Notes: generated from the letters alone by a model not told the origin. A stretch of DNA of 64,000 bases from Devosia sp. Leaf420 (GCF_001425445.1 NZ_LMQU01000013.1:186001-250000), one strand, 5' to 3'; positions 18,402 to 28,112 are shown, numbered from the stretch's first letter. Translations and numbers: made by a program.

Positions 18402-20267
18402 ATGGGTTTGACAGTAGCGATCGGGAATGCCCTTTCGGGCCTGAAGGCCAGCCAGACAGCGCTGGAAGTCATCTCCCGCAATATTTCCAATGCCGGTACG
18501 CCCGGCTACCACAAGCAGACGCTGAACGCGCTCGAAGTCGGCCGGGGTGACAATTCCTATGTCCGCGCCGGCACGATCGAACGCGCCTTCGATAGCATCC
18601 TCCAGAACTACTATACCAAGCAGGTTCCCGAGACAGCATACTCGTCCACCCGGGCGACCTTCATGGACCGCCTCCAGACCTCGCTCGGCAAGCCCGGCAC
18701 CGCCGGTTCGCTCGATACTTCGCTCGGCAACCTGCAGAAGTCGCTCGATGCCCTCGCCACGAGCCCGGACAACTATGCGACCCGCGCCGATGTGGTGACC
18801 AAGGCCACCGACATGGCCAACACACTCAACCGCCTCTCGCTCGACGTGCAGTCCATGCGCCGCGAGACGGAAACGCGGATGGCCTCGTCGGTCGATCAGA
18901 TCAATTCCATGCTCGGTTCGCTCCGCGACGTGAACATGGTTTTGGCCGACTATGGCGTCGACAACAACACGCGCAACAGCCTCCTCGACCAGCGCGATCG
19001 CATCGTTTCGGGCGTATCCGAACTGATGGACGTGCGCGTCGACTACAATCCCGACGGCACTGTGCGCCTCGCGACCAAGTCGGGCACGGCACTGATCGAC
19101 GTGAAGCCGTCGGTCGTGCGTTTCGAGCAGTCCGGTTCCCTGACCCCGACGAGCGAATTCAATGTCGACGATCAGCAGAGCGGCGTCGGCAAGTTCATCC
19201 TTGAAACGCCGAATGGCACCAAGGTCGATCTCGTCAAGGAAGGCGCGATCCGCACCGGCACGCTCGGCGCCCTCATCGAAATGCGCGACGTGACCCTCCA
19301 GGACGCGCAGAAGCAGCTCGACGACGTCGCTGCCGCGCTCTCGCAGGTGTTCTCGACCGTGCAGGAGCCGGGTGCGGTCGTCACTGGTCCGCCATCGGGC
19401 TATGATCTTGATCTGAGCAAGCTCAAGGACGGTGACGACGCGATGATCAAATATCGCGGCGAAGACGGCGTCGAGCGCACGGCGCGCGTCGTCCGCGTTG
19501 ACGATGAATCGAAGCTCCCGCTCCAGACCCCCGATAGCTTCGGCAATCAGGTCGTGGGCCTCCGCATGGCCGGCACCGGTCCGGCCGGCACGGTCGACAT
19601 GAACTTCGTCGTCAGCACGCTCAACAGCTCGCTCGCATATGGCCCGAGTTTTTCGGGAACCGGGTCGACGCTGTCGGTGCGGGGCAATGGCAATGCCACC
19701 CCGATCTCAGCTTCGACCCGTTGGACTGCCGATGAGCTTTCCGCCGGCTCGCTGGGCATGCCGCTCTTTATCGACTCCGATGGCAACAAGGCTTTCACCA
19801 ATTCGCTCGGCGGCAACGGCCAGCGTCTCGGTTTTGCCGGCCGCATCACCGTCAATCCGGCGGTGATCACCGACAACAAGACGCTGGTGAACTACTCGGC
19901 CACCACAGCCTCTGGCGACAGCAAGCGCGTCGACTATCTCGTCGATCAGTTCGAGAATATGCGCTTCGGCTCCAACACCATGGTCGGGACCAAGAATGGC
20001 GGTTTCCGTCTTTCCGGCTCGCTGTCCGACATGGCCACCCAGGTCATGGAATATCAGGGCAGCGCCATCCAGACCGCGCTCGCCACCAGCAAGACCAATA
20101 CTCAGACGCTCGACGCCATCACCTCGCGGATGGATGAAAGCTATGGCGTCGATATCAACGAAGAAGTCGCGCGGCTGATGGAGTTGCAAAACGCCTATGC
20201 CGCCAATGCCCGCGTCGCGTCCGTCGTGCAGGAACTGCTCGACACGCTCATGCAGTCGTTCACCTAA
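18402..20267 (+). CDS. flgK: Flagellar hook-associated protein FlgK
   Basis: 621 residues, forming the hook-filament junction. N-terminal [20 protein letters not shown] with [16 protein letters not shown] is the axial-protein signature. The C terminus ([37 protein letters not shown]) is the D0 helix characteristic of HAP1. AAAGGAGACCC before the ATG is a good ribosome site. It is followed after 14 bases by flgL, the second junction protein, so the two are one operon. Confidence 0.93.
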   Translation: MGLTVAIGNALSGLKASQTALEVISRNISNAGTPGYHKQTLNALEVGRGDNSYVRAGTIERAFDSILQNYYTKQVPETAYSSTRATFMDRLQTSLGKPGTAGSLDTSLGNLQKSLDALATSPDNYATRADVVTKATDMANTLNRLSLDVQSMRRETETRMASSVDQINSMLGSLRDVNMVLADYGVDNNTRNSLLDQRDRIVSGVSELMDVRVDYNPDGTVRLATKSGTALIDVKPSVVRFEQSGSLTPTSEFNVDDQQSGVGKFILETPNGTKVDLVKEGAIRTGTLGALIEMRDVTLQDAQKQLDDVAAALSQVFSTVQEPGAVVTGPPSGYDLDLSKLKDGDDAMIKYRGEDGVERTARVVRVDDESKLPLQTPDSFGNQVVGLRMAGTGPAGTVDMNFVVSTLNSSLAYGPSFSGTGSTLSVRGNGNATPISASTRWTADELSAGSLGMPLFIDSDGNKAFTNSLGGNGQRLGFAGRITVNPAVITDNKTLVNYSATTASGDSKRVDYLVDQFENMRFGSNTMVGTKNGGFRLSGSLSDMATQVMEYQGSAIQTALATSKTNTQTLDAITSRMDESYGVDINEEVARLMELQNAYAANARVASVVQELLDTLMQSFT

Positions 20268-20281
20268 GGGAGCCGCGCAAG

Positions 20282-22495
20282 ATGCTGATCAACAAGTCCA
20301 TGTATCCGGTCAAGGCAGGCTATAGCGCTATCTCGACCATGCAGTCGCAGCTCGGCAAGCTCCAGACCCAGCTCGGCAGCGGCCAGAAGGCGGAAACGCT
20401 GTCCGAAATGGGGTTCGACCGCACGGTGTCGCTGGCCTCGCGCAATCGCCTGACCAAGCTCGATTCCTTCGCTGCCAACATCAACACGGTGAACCTGCGC
20501 CTCAATTTCCTCGACCAAGCGTTCACCTCGCTCTCCAAGCTCAAGTCCGAAACCCGGACGTCGGCAACGCCGACGAGCTTTGGTGAGAACAACCTCACCA
20601 TGGTGAGCCTGCAGAAGGACTCGCAGAACCGTCTGTCGCAGCTCCTTGAAACGCTGAACCTCAGCGTGGCGGGCCGCTATCTCATGGGCGGCAACAAGAC
20701 GGAAGCTGCGCCCGTCGCGACCTACGACCAGATCATGAATGGCGACGGCACCTCGGACGGCTACCTCAAGGTCGCCGAAGAGCGCCGCAAGGCCGACCTC
20801 GGCAAGGATTCTTCGGATACCCTCGCCAATGTCGGCCTGCCGCGCACGACCGTTACCGGCCCCTGGAAGAACAATCTCGTTCTCTCCTCGGCCGAGTTCG
20901 AGCGCTTCGGCTATTCCATCACCTCGATCTCAGGCAATTCGGACTCGACCCAGACCATGGGCCCCACGGCCGACCCGCTGGCGCCCACCGTGCAGGTTTC
21001 GACCCAGCCGCTCGATGGCGAACTGGTCACCTTCAACATGACTCGCCGCGACGGTACCACGCAGACCCTGACGGCCAAGGCTGTCGCTGCGCCAGCCGTT
21101 CCCGATAGTTCGGCGACGCCGCCGGAATATGCGGTCGGTTCGACGCTCGAAGACACTGCCAAGAACCTCGAAAACCTGATGGGTCAGAAGCTTGGCAATC
21201 TCGACAACTTCAAGCAGTTCCTGTCCTCGGATGCCGATGTGAAAGTCATCGGCTATTCCGACGGCATGAAGGCCGTGTCGGTTAAATTCCAGACCCAGCC
21301 GACCGATGGCGAAACCATCACCATCGGCATCAAGAACGCAGCAACCGGTGTGACCACCGACTATGCGTTCAAGGCCGTTGCCGGTACGCCGGACCCCGCT
21401 GCGAACCCCAAGGAATATCAGATCGGGGTGAGCCGCGAGGAAACGCTGAAGAACCTGCAAGGCGCCCTCAAGACCCATCTTGGTGCCCTCGAAGCGCCGA
21501 TCAAGACCGGTCGGCTTGAAGCTGGTGTGGATGCTATGGCGCCCGAGAAGGTGCGCATTGCGGAAGAATCTCCGCCGACGGTTTTCGGCTACAAGCTCGC
21601 ATCCGCTTCAACCACCAGCAGCCGGATCAATGTCAGCGCCGTTGCCGGCAATCCGGCCAACATGACGGTCGAGTTCATGGGAGTGCCCCGCTCGGGCGAA
21701 TCCGTCACTCTCAACCTGACCATGCCAGACGGCACCAGCAAGGCCGTTATGCTGCAGGCGGTCGATCGTCAGCCCGGCACCGGTCAGTTCGTCATCGGCG
21801 CCAACAAGGAAGAGACGGCTGCCAATTTCGAAGCTGCCCTCAAGATCAAGCTCGATCAGACCAGCAAGACCGATCTCGTCGCAGCATCGAGCTTTGCCGC
21901 GGCCGACGATTTCTTCTCGGCCGATGGGGTGGCGCGCCGCATCGACATGACCGGCGGCGATCCAGAAACGGCGACCGTCTACTCGACGCCCGGCGCTCGC
22001 GATACCGTCAAATGGTACACCGGCGAAATCGGCACAGCGGGGGACAATCCCCGTCGCTCGGCAACGGCTGCGGTCGATGATTCCACCAAGGTCGGCTATG
22101 GCGTCCGCGCCAATGAGTCCGGTCTCCGCGAACTTGTCAAAACCCTCGCTGCCATGAGCAGCCAGGAATACGACGTCAACGACAACACCGCCCAGGCGCG
22201 CTTCAGCTCCATGGTGGAAAAGCAGATGGCGAGCACGTCGAGCGCGACCGCGACCCATGACGGCTCGGTCGAACAGATCGGTCTTGAACTGGGCGTCGTG
22301 CGGGCGACTGTTGGCGGCGCCAAGGAGCGCAACACGGCCTTCTCGGGCCAGCTCCAGACGCTGCTGAGCGAAGTCGAAACCGTCAGCATGGAAGAAACTG
22401 CCATGCAGCTTCTGGCGCTCAAGACGCGCCTAGAGGCGAGCTACCAGACCACGGCCAGCGTCGCGAACCTGAGCCTCGTTAATTACCTCAAATAG
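20282..22495 (+). CDS. flgL: Flagellar hook-associated protein FlgL, enlarged with three internal repeats
   Basis: 737 residues against a usual 300-400. It is identified by gene order after flgK and by flagellin-like helical ends: an N terminus with TMQSQLGKLQTQLGSGQKAE and a C terminus with EETAMQLLALKTRLEASYQT then LSLVNYL. The middle contains three related beta modules (about residues 237-310, 335-400 and 463-535), each of the form GE.VT-N-DGT----A.AV---P---Y.IG---EET-KNL--A. These probably form extra surface domains at the hook-filament junction. Confidence 0.9.
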   Translation: MLINKSMYPVKAGYSAISTMQSQLGKLQTQLGSGQKAETLSEMGFDRTVSLASRNRLTKLDSFAANINTVNLRLNFLDQAFTSLSKLKSETRTSATPTSFGENNLTMVSLQKDSQNRLSQLLETLNLSVAGRYLMGGNKTEAAPVATYDQIMNGDGTSDGYLKVAEERRKADLGKDSSDTLANVGLPRTTVTGPWKNNLVLSSAEFERFGYSITSISGNSDSTQTMGPTADPLAPTVQVSTQPLDGELVTFNMTRRDGTTQTLTAKAVAAPAVPDSSATPPEYAVGSTLEDTAKNLENLMGQKLGNLDNFKQFLSSDADVKVIGYSDGMKAVSVKFQTQPTDGETITIGIKNAATGVTTDYAFKAVAGTPDPAANPKEYQIGVSREETLKNLQGALKTHLGALEAPIKTGRLEAGVDAMAPEKVRIAEESPPTVFGYKLASASTTSSRINVSAVAGNPANMTVEFMGVPRSGESVTLNLTMPDGTSKAVMLQAVDRQPGTGQFVIGANKEETAANFEAALKIKLDQTSKTDLVAASSFAAADDFFSADGVARRIDMTGGDPETATVYSTPGARDTVKWYTGEIGTAGDNPRRSATAAVDDSTKVGYGVRANESGLRELVKTLAAMSSQEYDVNDNTAQARFSSMVEKQMASTSSATATHDGSVEQIGLELGVVRATVGGAKERNTAFSGQLQTLLSEVETVSMEETAMQLLALKTRLEASYQTTASVANLSLVNYLK
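20990..21886 (+). repeat. Three tandem modules inside flgL
   Basis: Copies at about 20990-21211, 21284-21481 and 21668-21886, in frame. Alignable cores are DGELVTFNMTRRDGTTQTL..EYAVGSTLEDTAKNLENLM, DGETITIGIKNAATGVTTD..EYQIGVSREETLKNLQGAL and SGESVTLNLTMPDGTSKAV..QFVIGANKEETAANFEAAL. Confidence 0.88.
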
Positions 22496-22537
22496 GGCGC
22501 CAGAAGGCGAACAGCGAGGCCAGAAGGCCGAGAGATC

Positions 22538-22563
22538 AAGGGGCGCGAAAGCGTCCCTTTTCT
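22538..22563 (+). terminator. Terminator of flgK-flgL operon
   Basis: AAGGGGCGC-GAAA-GCGTCCCTT, a 9-bp stem (one G-T pair) closed by a GAAA tetraloop, followed by TTCTTTT. It lies 42 bases after the flgL stop. Confidence 0.85.
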
Positions 22564-22623
22564 TTTGGGATATCGACTACCGCCTTCGCCTGACTTCCGA
22601 TCAGGGCAAAGAGCCCTAGAAAC

Positions 22624-22651
22624 AAAAAGGCCCCCGGTTATTTCCGGAGGC
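22624..22651 (-). terminator. Terminator of flbT-flaF operon
   Basis: Read on the minus strand: GCCTCCGG-AAATAA-CCGGGGGC (8 bp with one T-G pair) then CTTTTTG. It lies 42 bases past the flaF stop and converges with the flgL terminator. Confidence 0.8.
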
Positions 22652-22693
22652 TCTTGGCATCGCATCGAGGCGATCTTTGGGGGAGGTGCCTAT

Positions 22694-23068
22694 TCAGGCC
22701 TGGTCGGAACCGCGGAGGCCGGCGGCCAACTGACGGTTGATATTGATCAGGGGCAGAAGCTTGGCCTTGATCGGCTCCATATGGAGCTCGCGGGTCTCGT
22801 TCATGACGAAGAGACCGAGATTGGCGATGTTCTGCCGAACCTGGGCCGGAAGCGGATTATCTTCGCGGGTGACGGAGGTGAGGAAGATGTTCCAGATGCG
22901 GCGGTTGAAAAGCAGTGCCTCGTTGAGGCTCTCCTGCTTCAGGTCCCACGCGTCATGGATAAGCTGGAGGTTGGCAGCCGCCCGCGAAAGCAGATTTGCT
23001 TCGCGATCACGCGGGGCTTCCGTCTTGCGGGCCGTCTGCTGATAGGCCTGCGCTCCCTGATGGTACAT
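22694..23068 (-). CDS. flaF: Flagellar biosynthesis regulator FlaF
   Basis: 124 residues, all-helical, matching FlaF (QGAQAYQQTARKTEAPRDRE at the N terminus; LNEALLFNRRIWNIFLTSV near residue 48; LGLFVMNETRELHMEP near residue 84). In Caulobacter, FlaF is a flagellin secretion chaperone that works against the translational repressor FlbT. Its 5' end lies inside the flbT gene (62-base overlap, different frame), so the two are coupled. Both follow the large flagellin gene on the same strand. Confidence 0.92.
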   Translation of the reverse strand: MYHQGAQAYQQTARKTEAPRDREANLLSRAAANLQLIHDAWDLKQESLNEALLFNRRIWNIFLTSVTREDNPLPAQVRQNIANLGLFVMNETRELHMEPIKAKLLPLININRQLAAGLRGSDQA

Positions 23069-23444
23069 TTGCTAGAAGGTCCTGTTCGTACTGAATAAGC
23101 TTACGGGCTGCCTTGAGAGCTTTGTACAATTGGCCGGTTAAAATCTCGTTGTTGATCCCGTTGATCAGCGTAATCATCGAGGGCGCCGCTTGAATTATGT
23201 CGTTGACAAGGCGGAAATATTCTTCGCGCAAACGGGCCGTATCGTCCTCGAGATACATGAGCTGGACGGCCAGGTAGATTCGCTTTGCGGGGGTATCTGC
23301 CGTGGCGATGGTGAGGATGTCTTTTTCCCGCAGGATAGGGGCCTTGCCGTCGATGAAGAGGCGTGTGCGCTGGTCTGAATTGGTGATGATGCACTGGCCG
23401 ATGATAAGGCGTTCACCGGGCTTCAATTCGACTTTCAGCGACAT
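23007..23444 (-). CDS. flbT: Flagellin mRNA regulator FlbT
   Basis: 145 residues matching FlbT (MSLKVELKPGERLIIGQCII at the N terminus; FLI-type strand RLFIDGKAPILREKDILT; RIYLAVQLMYLEDD). FlbT binds flagellin mRNA leaders and blocks translation until the hook is complete in Caulobacter. The start at 23444 was chosen by family length. The C-terminal ~20 residues overlap flaF. It lies 253 bases downstream of the large flagellin gene, past that gene's terminator, so it may have its own promoter. Confidence 0.92.
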   Translation of the reverse strand: MSLKVELKPGERLIIGQCIITNSDQRTRLFIDGKAPILREKDILTIATADTPAKRIYLAVQLMYLEDDTARLREEYFRLVNDIIQAAPSMITLINGINNEILTGQLYKALKAARKLIQYEQDLLANVPSGSAGLSADGPQDGSPA

Positions 23445-23639
23445 AGGCTCTGTTTCCTGTTCTGGGAATGCCGCCGGTCGTCTGGCGGGCTTGTGCAATC
23501 GATAGCAGTCACTTGGCTCACACGCCAGCCACTCGCGCAAATCCCCCAGAAAAGGCCACGGCGACAGGGGCGGCGCGATGCGATTCTTGGAAGGCGTTGG
23601 TGGAAAAGGGCAGGGGTACCGGCTCCGATTCCCATATGC

Positions 23640-23672
23640 CCAAAAGAAGAAGGCGGGCTTGTGGCCCGCCTT
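23640..23672 (-). terminator. Terminator of the large flagellin gene
   Basis: Minus-strand stem AAGGCGGGC/GCCCGCCTT (9 bp, 5-base loop) followed by CTTCTTTT, 25 bases past the flagellin stop. Confidence 0.85.
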
Positions 23673-23697
23673 CCTTTTATCGTTGTGCTGCTTGCGA

Positions 23698-26460
23698 TTA
23701 ACGCAGGAGCTGCAGCACAGCCTGGTCCTGCTGCGACGCCATCGACAGAGCCGAAGACGACAGCTGCTGACGGGTCTGAAGAGCCAGAAGGTTGGCCGCT
23801 TCTTCATTCGTATCAGCCAAGGTCAGGTTCGCCGCGCCGGTTTCGAGCGTGTTGATCATGTTCTTGGTGAACGACTGACGGTTTTCGACAGACGACAGGT
23901 TCGAACCGAAAGCCGAAGCCTGCGAGCGCAGTTCGGTCAGAGCCGAAGAGAGCTTGCCGAGGAAGGCGTCGATCTTTTCGTCGGTGTCGAGGTCTTCAGC
24001 AACAAGGCTTTCAACGCCGAGGTTCGAGGCATTGATACCGCGGGTGTTACCGTTGGCATCCTTGGCCTGGATGTCGATCGAGGACGTGCCGGACTCGTTG
24101 AAGGTAATCTTCAGCTTGTCGCCACGGAGCAGGTTGATGCCGTTGAAGGACGAGTCATCAGCGAGCTTGTCGAGCTGGTCACGCAGTTCGTTGAACTGCT
24201 TGGACAGGTTCGCACGGACCGAGTTGCCATCGATCTTGAGGGCATTCACGGCGCCGTTGCCGTTGGTATCGACACCGATATCGAGAGCCTGGGTCGACAG
24301 GTTTTCGATACGGAGCTTGCCGTTGTCGTTCGACGCACGAACCTTGCCGCCATGGTCGCGGTTGATCAGTTCGACGAACTTGTCGACGGTCTTGGTGGCG
24401 TTGAGCTGGCTCTTTTCAGCAACGCCGGTGTTCACACCGTTGGTACCGAAGAGGGCAGTTGCATCGTCACCCGAGACAGCCAGGGTCTTGGCTTCTGCAG
24501 TCTTGCCAACGAGCTGGAACTTGCCAGCTGCGTCGAACTTGGCTTCGACACCAGTGATGCCAGCAGCTTCGAGATCGGAATTGACCGATGCGATGGTCGC
24601 ATCCTGCCAGTTCTTGATATCGAGAGCGTTCACCGGAGTACCGACGCCACCCTTTACGCCACCGATCGAAACGTTGGCAGTCTTGCCATCGTAGGAAACG
24701 GTGAAGGTGTTCTTTTCGGCAGCGACGGTCGCAACCGAAGCACCCTGCGCGGTGACAGTGGCAGTCTGAACGCCGTCAATTTCCGGCACCATGGGCTGGC
24801 CGTTGTTCGACGTAACAGCACCGTTGATACCGGCGGAGAGCGGGGAGCCGTTGGTGACGTCAAGAGTACCAGCAGTAGCGCCGATAGCTGTGCCAAGAGT
24901 GCCGGTGGTGGAGATGGAAAAGTCAGTACCATCTGCCTTGGTGATCGAGAACCCGGTAGTCGTAAGCGTGACAGTAAGACCGCTACTACCACCTTCAAGG
25001 GCGGTCTTGAGCGCCGTTGCTTGGGTGGTGTTGTCACCACCAGCGGTAAACGTATAGCTCTGAGCACCAACGGAGATCGTCTGACCGGCATAGGCCTGAA
25101 GGTTTGTGCCCGTGCTCGTGAAGTCCACGGTGCCCATCAGCGTGCCTGAGTCGGACGCAACTGCAGCTGCAACGTAGGTCTTGTCGGACGTGACGGTCGG
25201 AGCTGTTGCAGCGCCGGCAGTCTTTGCAGTCAACGTGAACGTCGAACCGGTGTTGGTGATGTCGTAGTTCGCGTTGATGTTGGCGTCGCCCTGCAGTGCA
25301 GAGAGTACCTGTGCGTCCGTTGCGCCGCTGGCGATGGCGATCGGGCCAGATGCGCCAGCGATCGTCAGGTTCTGAGCACCGTTTGAGGTACCGATCGTGA
25401 ACACCGACGAGGCCTTGGTTGCAGGCGTGCCAGGAGAGTAGTTCGGAACACCGGCAACGGTCGGGACAGCGCCACCCCACTGGGTGCTGGTGAGCTTGAT
25501 GTCCTTGGTAGTTGCGTCGGCTTCGACGGTGTAACCACCGGCGGTTGCCTTGGCCTGCAGGTTCGCAACGAAGTCGTCGAAGGTTGCACCGGTTGCAACA
25601 CTCTGGCCACCAGCGGTGATCGAGGTGCTCACAGCCGAGTAGTTGAACGTTACAGCGCCCTTGGTGGCGTTGTTGACGCCAGTTGCAGCGTTGTTGTCCG
25701 GATCAAGATTGATCGCGGCAGCAGCAGCCGAGGGATCGACCGTTTCGATGATGATCTTGCCTGCATTGTCGCCAGTGCCAACCGACACAGCGTACTTAGC
25801 AGTCGTGGCAGGAGCGGCATCGAGCGTCGTCTGGATGGTGGCCTTGAGACCAGCAGCAGTAACGTCAGCACCAGCAGTGACGGTCACGCCAGCAACAGAG
25901 AAGGTGTCACCGGTAGTGAACCCAGCAGGCGAACCCAGCGTAATAACCGAACGAGCACCAGCACCCTGAGCGCCAGCAGTGGTCGACTGTGGGCCAAGGT
26001 AGGCGGTAGCAGCTTCAGTCGAGATCTGGGCCTTGGTGCCGGCAACGGTCGCCGAAGCGAGGCTGATGTCGGCGTTGAGGTCGCCGAACTGACCGCCGCC
26101 AAGGTTGATCTTGGTGCTGTCGTTGACGTCGAACGACTTGGTCGAGAACGACTTGTCCTGACGGGCCTGGCGCAGCGTCGACTGCATGGATTCCATGTTC
26201 TTCGTCAGGGCGGTGATGCCGTTGTTAGCGGCTTCGATGACCTTGATACCCGAGGCCATGGAATCGAGCAGATTGCTCATGTCGGCAGCGCGGCTGTTGA
26301 GAGCTGCGGCGGTGAAGAAGCTCGACGGATTGTCGAGAGCCGAGTTCACCTTGTTACCGGTGGCAAGACGGTTCTGCGTCTTGTCCATCATGCCGGCGGT
26401 ATTCTGGAGGCTCAGAAGGTTCGCGCGAACGGCCTTCGAGAGAGAAACATCGGAACCCAT
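23698..26460 (-). CDS. Giant flagellin (920 residues)
   Basis: The conserved N terminus (MGSDVSLSKAVRANLLSLQN, then TQNRLATGNKVNSALDNP near residue 30) and C terminus (ANLLALQTRQQLSSSALSMA then QAVLQLLR) form the flagellin D0/D1 core. Residues ~170-690 are a Thr/Ala/Gly-rich insertion made of about five beta modules of flagellin-IN type, for example TFTVSYDGKTANVSIGGVKG and YTFTAGGDNTTQATALKTAL. Usual alphaproteobacterial flagellins are 270-400 residues, so outer domains should be large. It has its own terminator and probably a FlbT-controlled leader. The start at 26460 fits the flagellin N terminus; an upstream in-frame start would add 20 residues. Confidence 0.95.
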   Translation of the reverse strand: MGSDVSLSKAVRANLLSLQNTAGMMDKTQNRLATGNKVNSALDNPSSFFTAAALNSRAADMSNLLDSMASGIKVIEAANNGITALTKNMESMQSTLRQARQDKSFSTKSFDVNDSTKINLGGGQFGDLNADISLASATVAGTKAQISTEAATAYLGPQSTTAGAQGAGARSVITLGSPAGFTTGDTFSVAGVTVTAGADVTAAGLKATIQTTLDAAPATTAKYAVSVGTGDNAGKIIIETVDPSAAAAAINLDPDNNAATGVNNATKGAVTFNYSAVSTSITAGGQSVATGATFDDFVANLQAKATAGGYTVEADATTKDIKLTSTQWGGAVPTVAGVPNYSPGTPATKASSVFTIGTSNGAQNLTIAGASGPIAIASGATDAQVLSALQGDANINANYDITNTGSTFTLTAKTAGAATAPTVTSDKTYVAAAVASDSGTLMGTVDFTSTGTNLQAYAGQTISVGAQSYTFTAGGDNTTQATALKTALEGGSSGLTVTLTTTGFSITKADGTDFSISTTGTLGTAIGATAGTLDVTNGSPLSAGINGAVTSNNGQPMVPEIDGVQTATVTAQGASVATVAAEKNTFTVSYDGKTANVSIGGVKGGVGTPVNALDIKNWQDATIASVNSDLEAAGITGVEAKFDAAGKFQLVGKTAEAKTLAVSGDDATALFGTNGVNTGVAEKSQLNATKTVDKFVELINRDHGGKVRASNDNGKLRIENLSTQALDIGVDTNGNGAVNALKIDGNSVRANLSKQFNELRDQLDKLADDSSFNGINLLRGDKLKITFNESGTSSIDIQAKDANGNTRGINASNLGVESLVAEDLDTDEKIDAFLGKLSSALTELRSQASAFGSNLSSVENRQSFTKNMINTLETGAANLTLADTNEEAANLLALQTRQQLSSSALSMASQQDQAVLQLLR

Positions 26461-26491
26461 ACTAGGTTTTCCTTCTGGACGTGTGGTGCTT

Positions 26492-26510
26492 CGCCTCAAT
26501 TCTTGAGACG
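26492..26510 (-). promoter_or_regulatory. 5' UTR hairpin of the large flagellin gene
   Basis: Minus-strand CGTCTCAA-GAA-TTGAGGCG, 8 bp with one T-G pair, 31-50 bases before the flagellin start codon. It is a candidate target for FlbT, which acts on the 5' UTR of flagellin mRNA in Caulobacter. Inference only. Confidence 0.45.
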
Positions 26511-26532
26511 TCTGCAGCATGGGCTCGACTTG

Positions 26533-26547
26533 CTAAAATCTTCTTAA
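26533..26547 (-). promoter_or_regulatory. Imperfect CtrA-like box before the large flagellin gene
   Basis: Minus strand reads TTAA-GAAGATT-TTAG: the spacing is right for TTAA-N7-TTAA but one base differs. The region is AT-rich, so chance occurrence is possible. Confidence 0.25.
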
Positions 26548-26949
26548 ATTCGTTCAATCTTTACGCTGTCGGTAAGCCCTTCATTCACCACGGTTTTCCG
26601 CGGATTTTCTGGGATTTGCAGGTTGGTTGGTGGAGCTCCAGGGCGCTAAATATTTCGCGCCGGATGATCTTTGGAGGCGGCGGTTTCCCGGATTCTGCTC
26701 ACATCACGTCGGCAAGATCACACGACTCGCCCCTAGCTCTATTAGCCCAGGGCCTAAATCGCCCTCACGTGTACGCGCGCGATTCGACCTATCAGGCGAG
26801 GGGCAAAATCCGGGCTCGGCTGAATTAGATAAAATTTGAAATAAATTGCGATGTTTGCCGAGAGGGGCGCGCAGCTTTTGGACCTTAAACCTGATTTCGC
26901 CGGCAAGAAACGCCGGAAGAAAAAAATCTCTGGAGCAGGAAGTCCAAAC

Positions 26950-28059
26950 ATGAGCATCAATCTTTCGTCCAACGCCCGTACCGGTCTCACAGTTCTGCGC
27001 AACGTTTCTGAGCAGATGGCCACCACGCAGAGCCGCCTGGTAACTGGTAAGGCCGTGAATAGCCCGCTGGATAACGTCTCGAAGTTCTTCACTGCCTCTT
27101 CGATGGACACCCGCGCTGCTTCGATCGACTCGCTGATGGACAATATCAACGCTGCTCAGTCCTCGATGAAGGCCGCTTCGGAAGGCATCAAGGGCATCCA
27201 GGGCCTCATCAAGGAAGCCCGCGGTCTCACCAGCCAGGCACTGACCTCCTCGGCAACCAATGCGAAGGTCACCGGCACTGCAACCGTGACCGGCACCACG
27301 GCGATCACCGCCGCAGATACGCTGGTTCTGACGACCACGAGCGGCACCTACACTTACACTGCACCGGGTGGTGGTGGCACCGTCCAGGGCCTGATCGACG
27401 GCATCAACGCTGACGCAGACGTCGGTGTGAAGGCTGCGATCGTCGACGGCAAGCTGACCCTCTCCGGCTCGAACAACGAATCCATCACGATCGCCGGCAC
27501 CGGCACCGGCCTGACCGCTCCAGGCTTCACCGCCGCGACCACTGCTGCTCCGAAGAATGCGACCCGTGAAGCGCTTGCCAAGCAGTTCGATGCCCTCAAG
27601 ACCGAAATCGATCGGATTGCCAAGGACGCAGGCATCAACGGCACCAACCTGCTCAATGGTGACAAGATCAAGCTGGCGCTCAACGAAGACGGTTCGTCCT
27701 CGACCTCGATCGATGGCACGGTGGTGAATGCTGCAAGCCTCGGCGTTGCCGGTGCAGCCGGTACCTGGCAGTCCGACAAGAACATCACCGACTCTCTCGA
27801 TGACCTGATCGCTGCTGCCGATACGCTGGAAGCCACTGCCGCATCGTTCAGCTCGACCCAGTCGATCATCAATGCCCGCAAGGATTTCAACGCCTCGCTC
27901 TCGGATATCCTCAAGTCCAGCGCCAATTCGCTGACTGCCGCCGATATGGATCAGGAAGCTGCGAACCTCGTCGCTCTCCAGACCCGCCAGCAGATGGCCA
28001 CCACGGCCCTCTCGATCATGCAGTCTTCCGAGACCACGGCTCTCCGCCTCATCTCGTAA
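26950..28059 (+). CDS. Flagellin (369 residues)
   Basis: Flagellin with N terminus MSINLSSNARTGLTVLRNVS and C terminus ANLVALQTRQQMATTALSIM then ETTALRLIS. The middle, about residues 115-200, carries one beta module (ITAADTLVLTTTSGTYTYTA..LIDGINADADVGVKAAIVDG..LTLSGSNNESITI) of the kind present several times in the giant flagellin next door. The two flagellins are divergently arranged. The start at 26950 is preceded by GGAGCAGGAAG; the longer in-frame start at 26851 adds non-conserved sequence. Confidence 0.95.
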   Translation: MSINLSSNARTGLTVLRNVSEQMATTQSRLVTGKAVNSPLDNVSKFFTASSMDTRAASIDSLMDNINAAQSSMKAASEGIKGIQGLIKEARGLTSQALTSSATNAKVTGTATVTGTTAITAADTLVLTTTSGTYTYTAPGGGGTVQGLIDGINADADVGVKAAIVDGKLTLSGSNNESITIAGTGTGLTAPGFTAATTAAPKNATREALAKQFDALKTEIDRIAKDAGINGTNLLNGDKIKLALNEDGSSSTSIDGTVVNAASLGVAGAAGTWQSDKNITDSLDDLIAAADTLEATAASFSSTQSIINARKDFNASLSDILKSSANSLTAADMDQEAANLVALQTRQQMATTALSIMQSSETTALRLIS

Positions 28060-28086
28060 TCGCTCACGATACTTCACTGAAAACTT

Positions 28087-28112
28087 GGCCCGCCATCTTG
28101 GCGGGCCTTTTT
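28087..28112 (+). terminator. Terminator of the small flagellin gene
   Basis: GGCCCGCC-ATCTT-GGCGGGCC followed by TTTTT; perfect 8-bp stem, 27 bases after the stop. Confidence 0.9.

Larger units (their letters stand above)
26461..26949. other. Divergent intergenic region between the two flagellin genes
   Basis: 489 bases with no credible gene. The left side serves the large flagellin (minus strand): leader hairpin at 26492-26510 and an imperfect CtrA-like box at 26533-26547. The right side serves the small flagellin (plus strand): a 5-bp hairpin CCGGC-AAGAAAC-GCCGG at about 26900-26916, and GGAGCAGGAAG as ribosome site. I found no sigma-54 element with correct spacing on either strand. Confidence 0.6.

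Noticed and set aside
23578-25149. 523-residue open frame on the plus strand
   Set aside because: Antisense to the giant flagellin, whose repetitive codons keep the reverse frame open.
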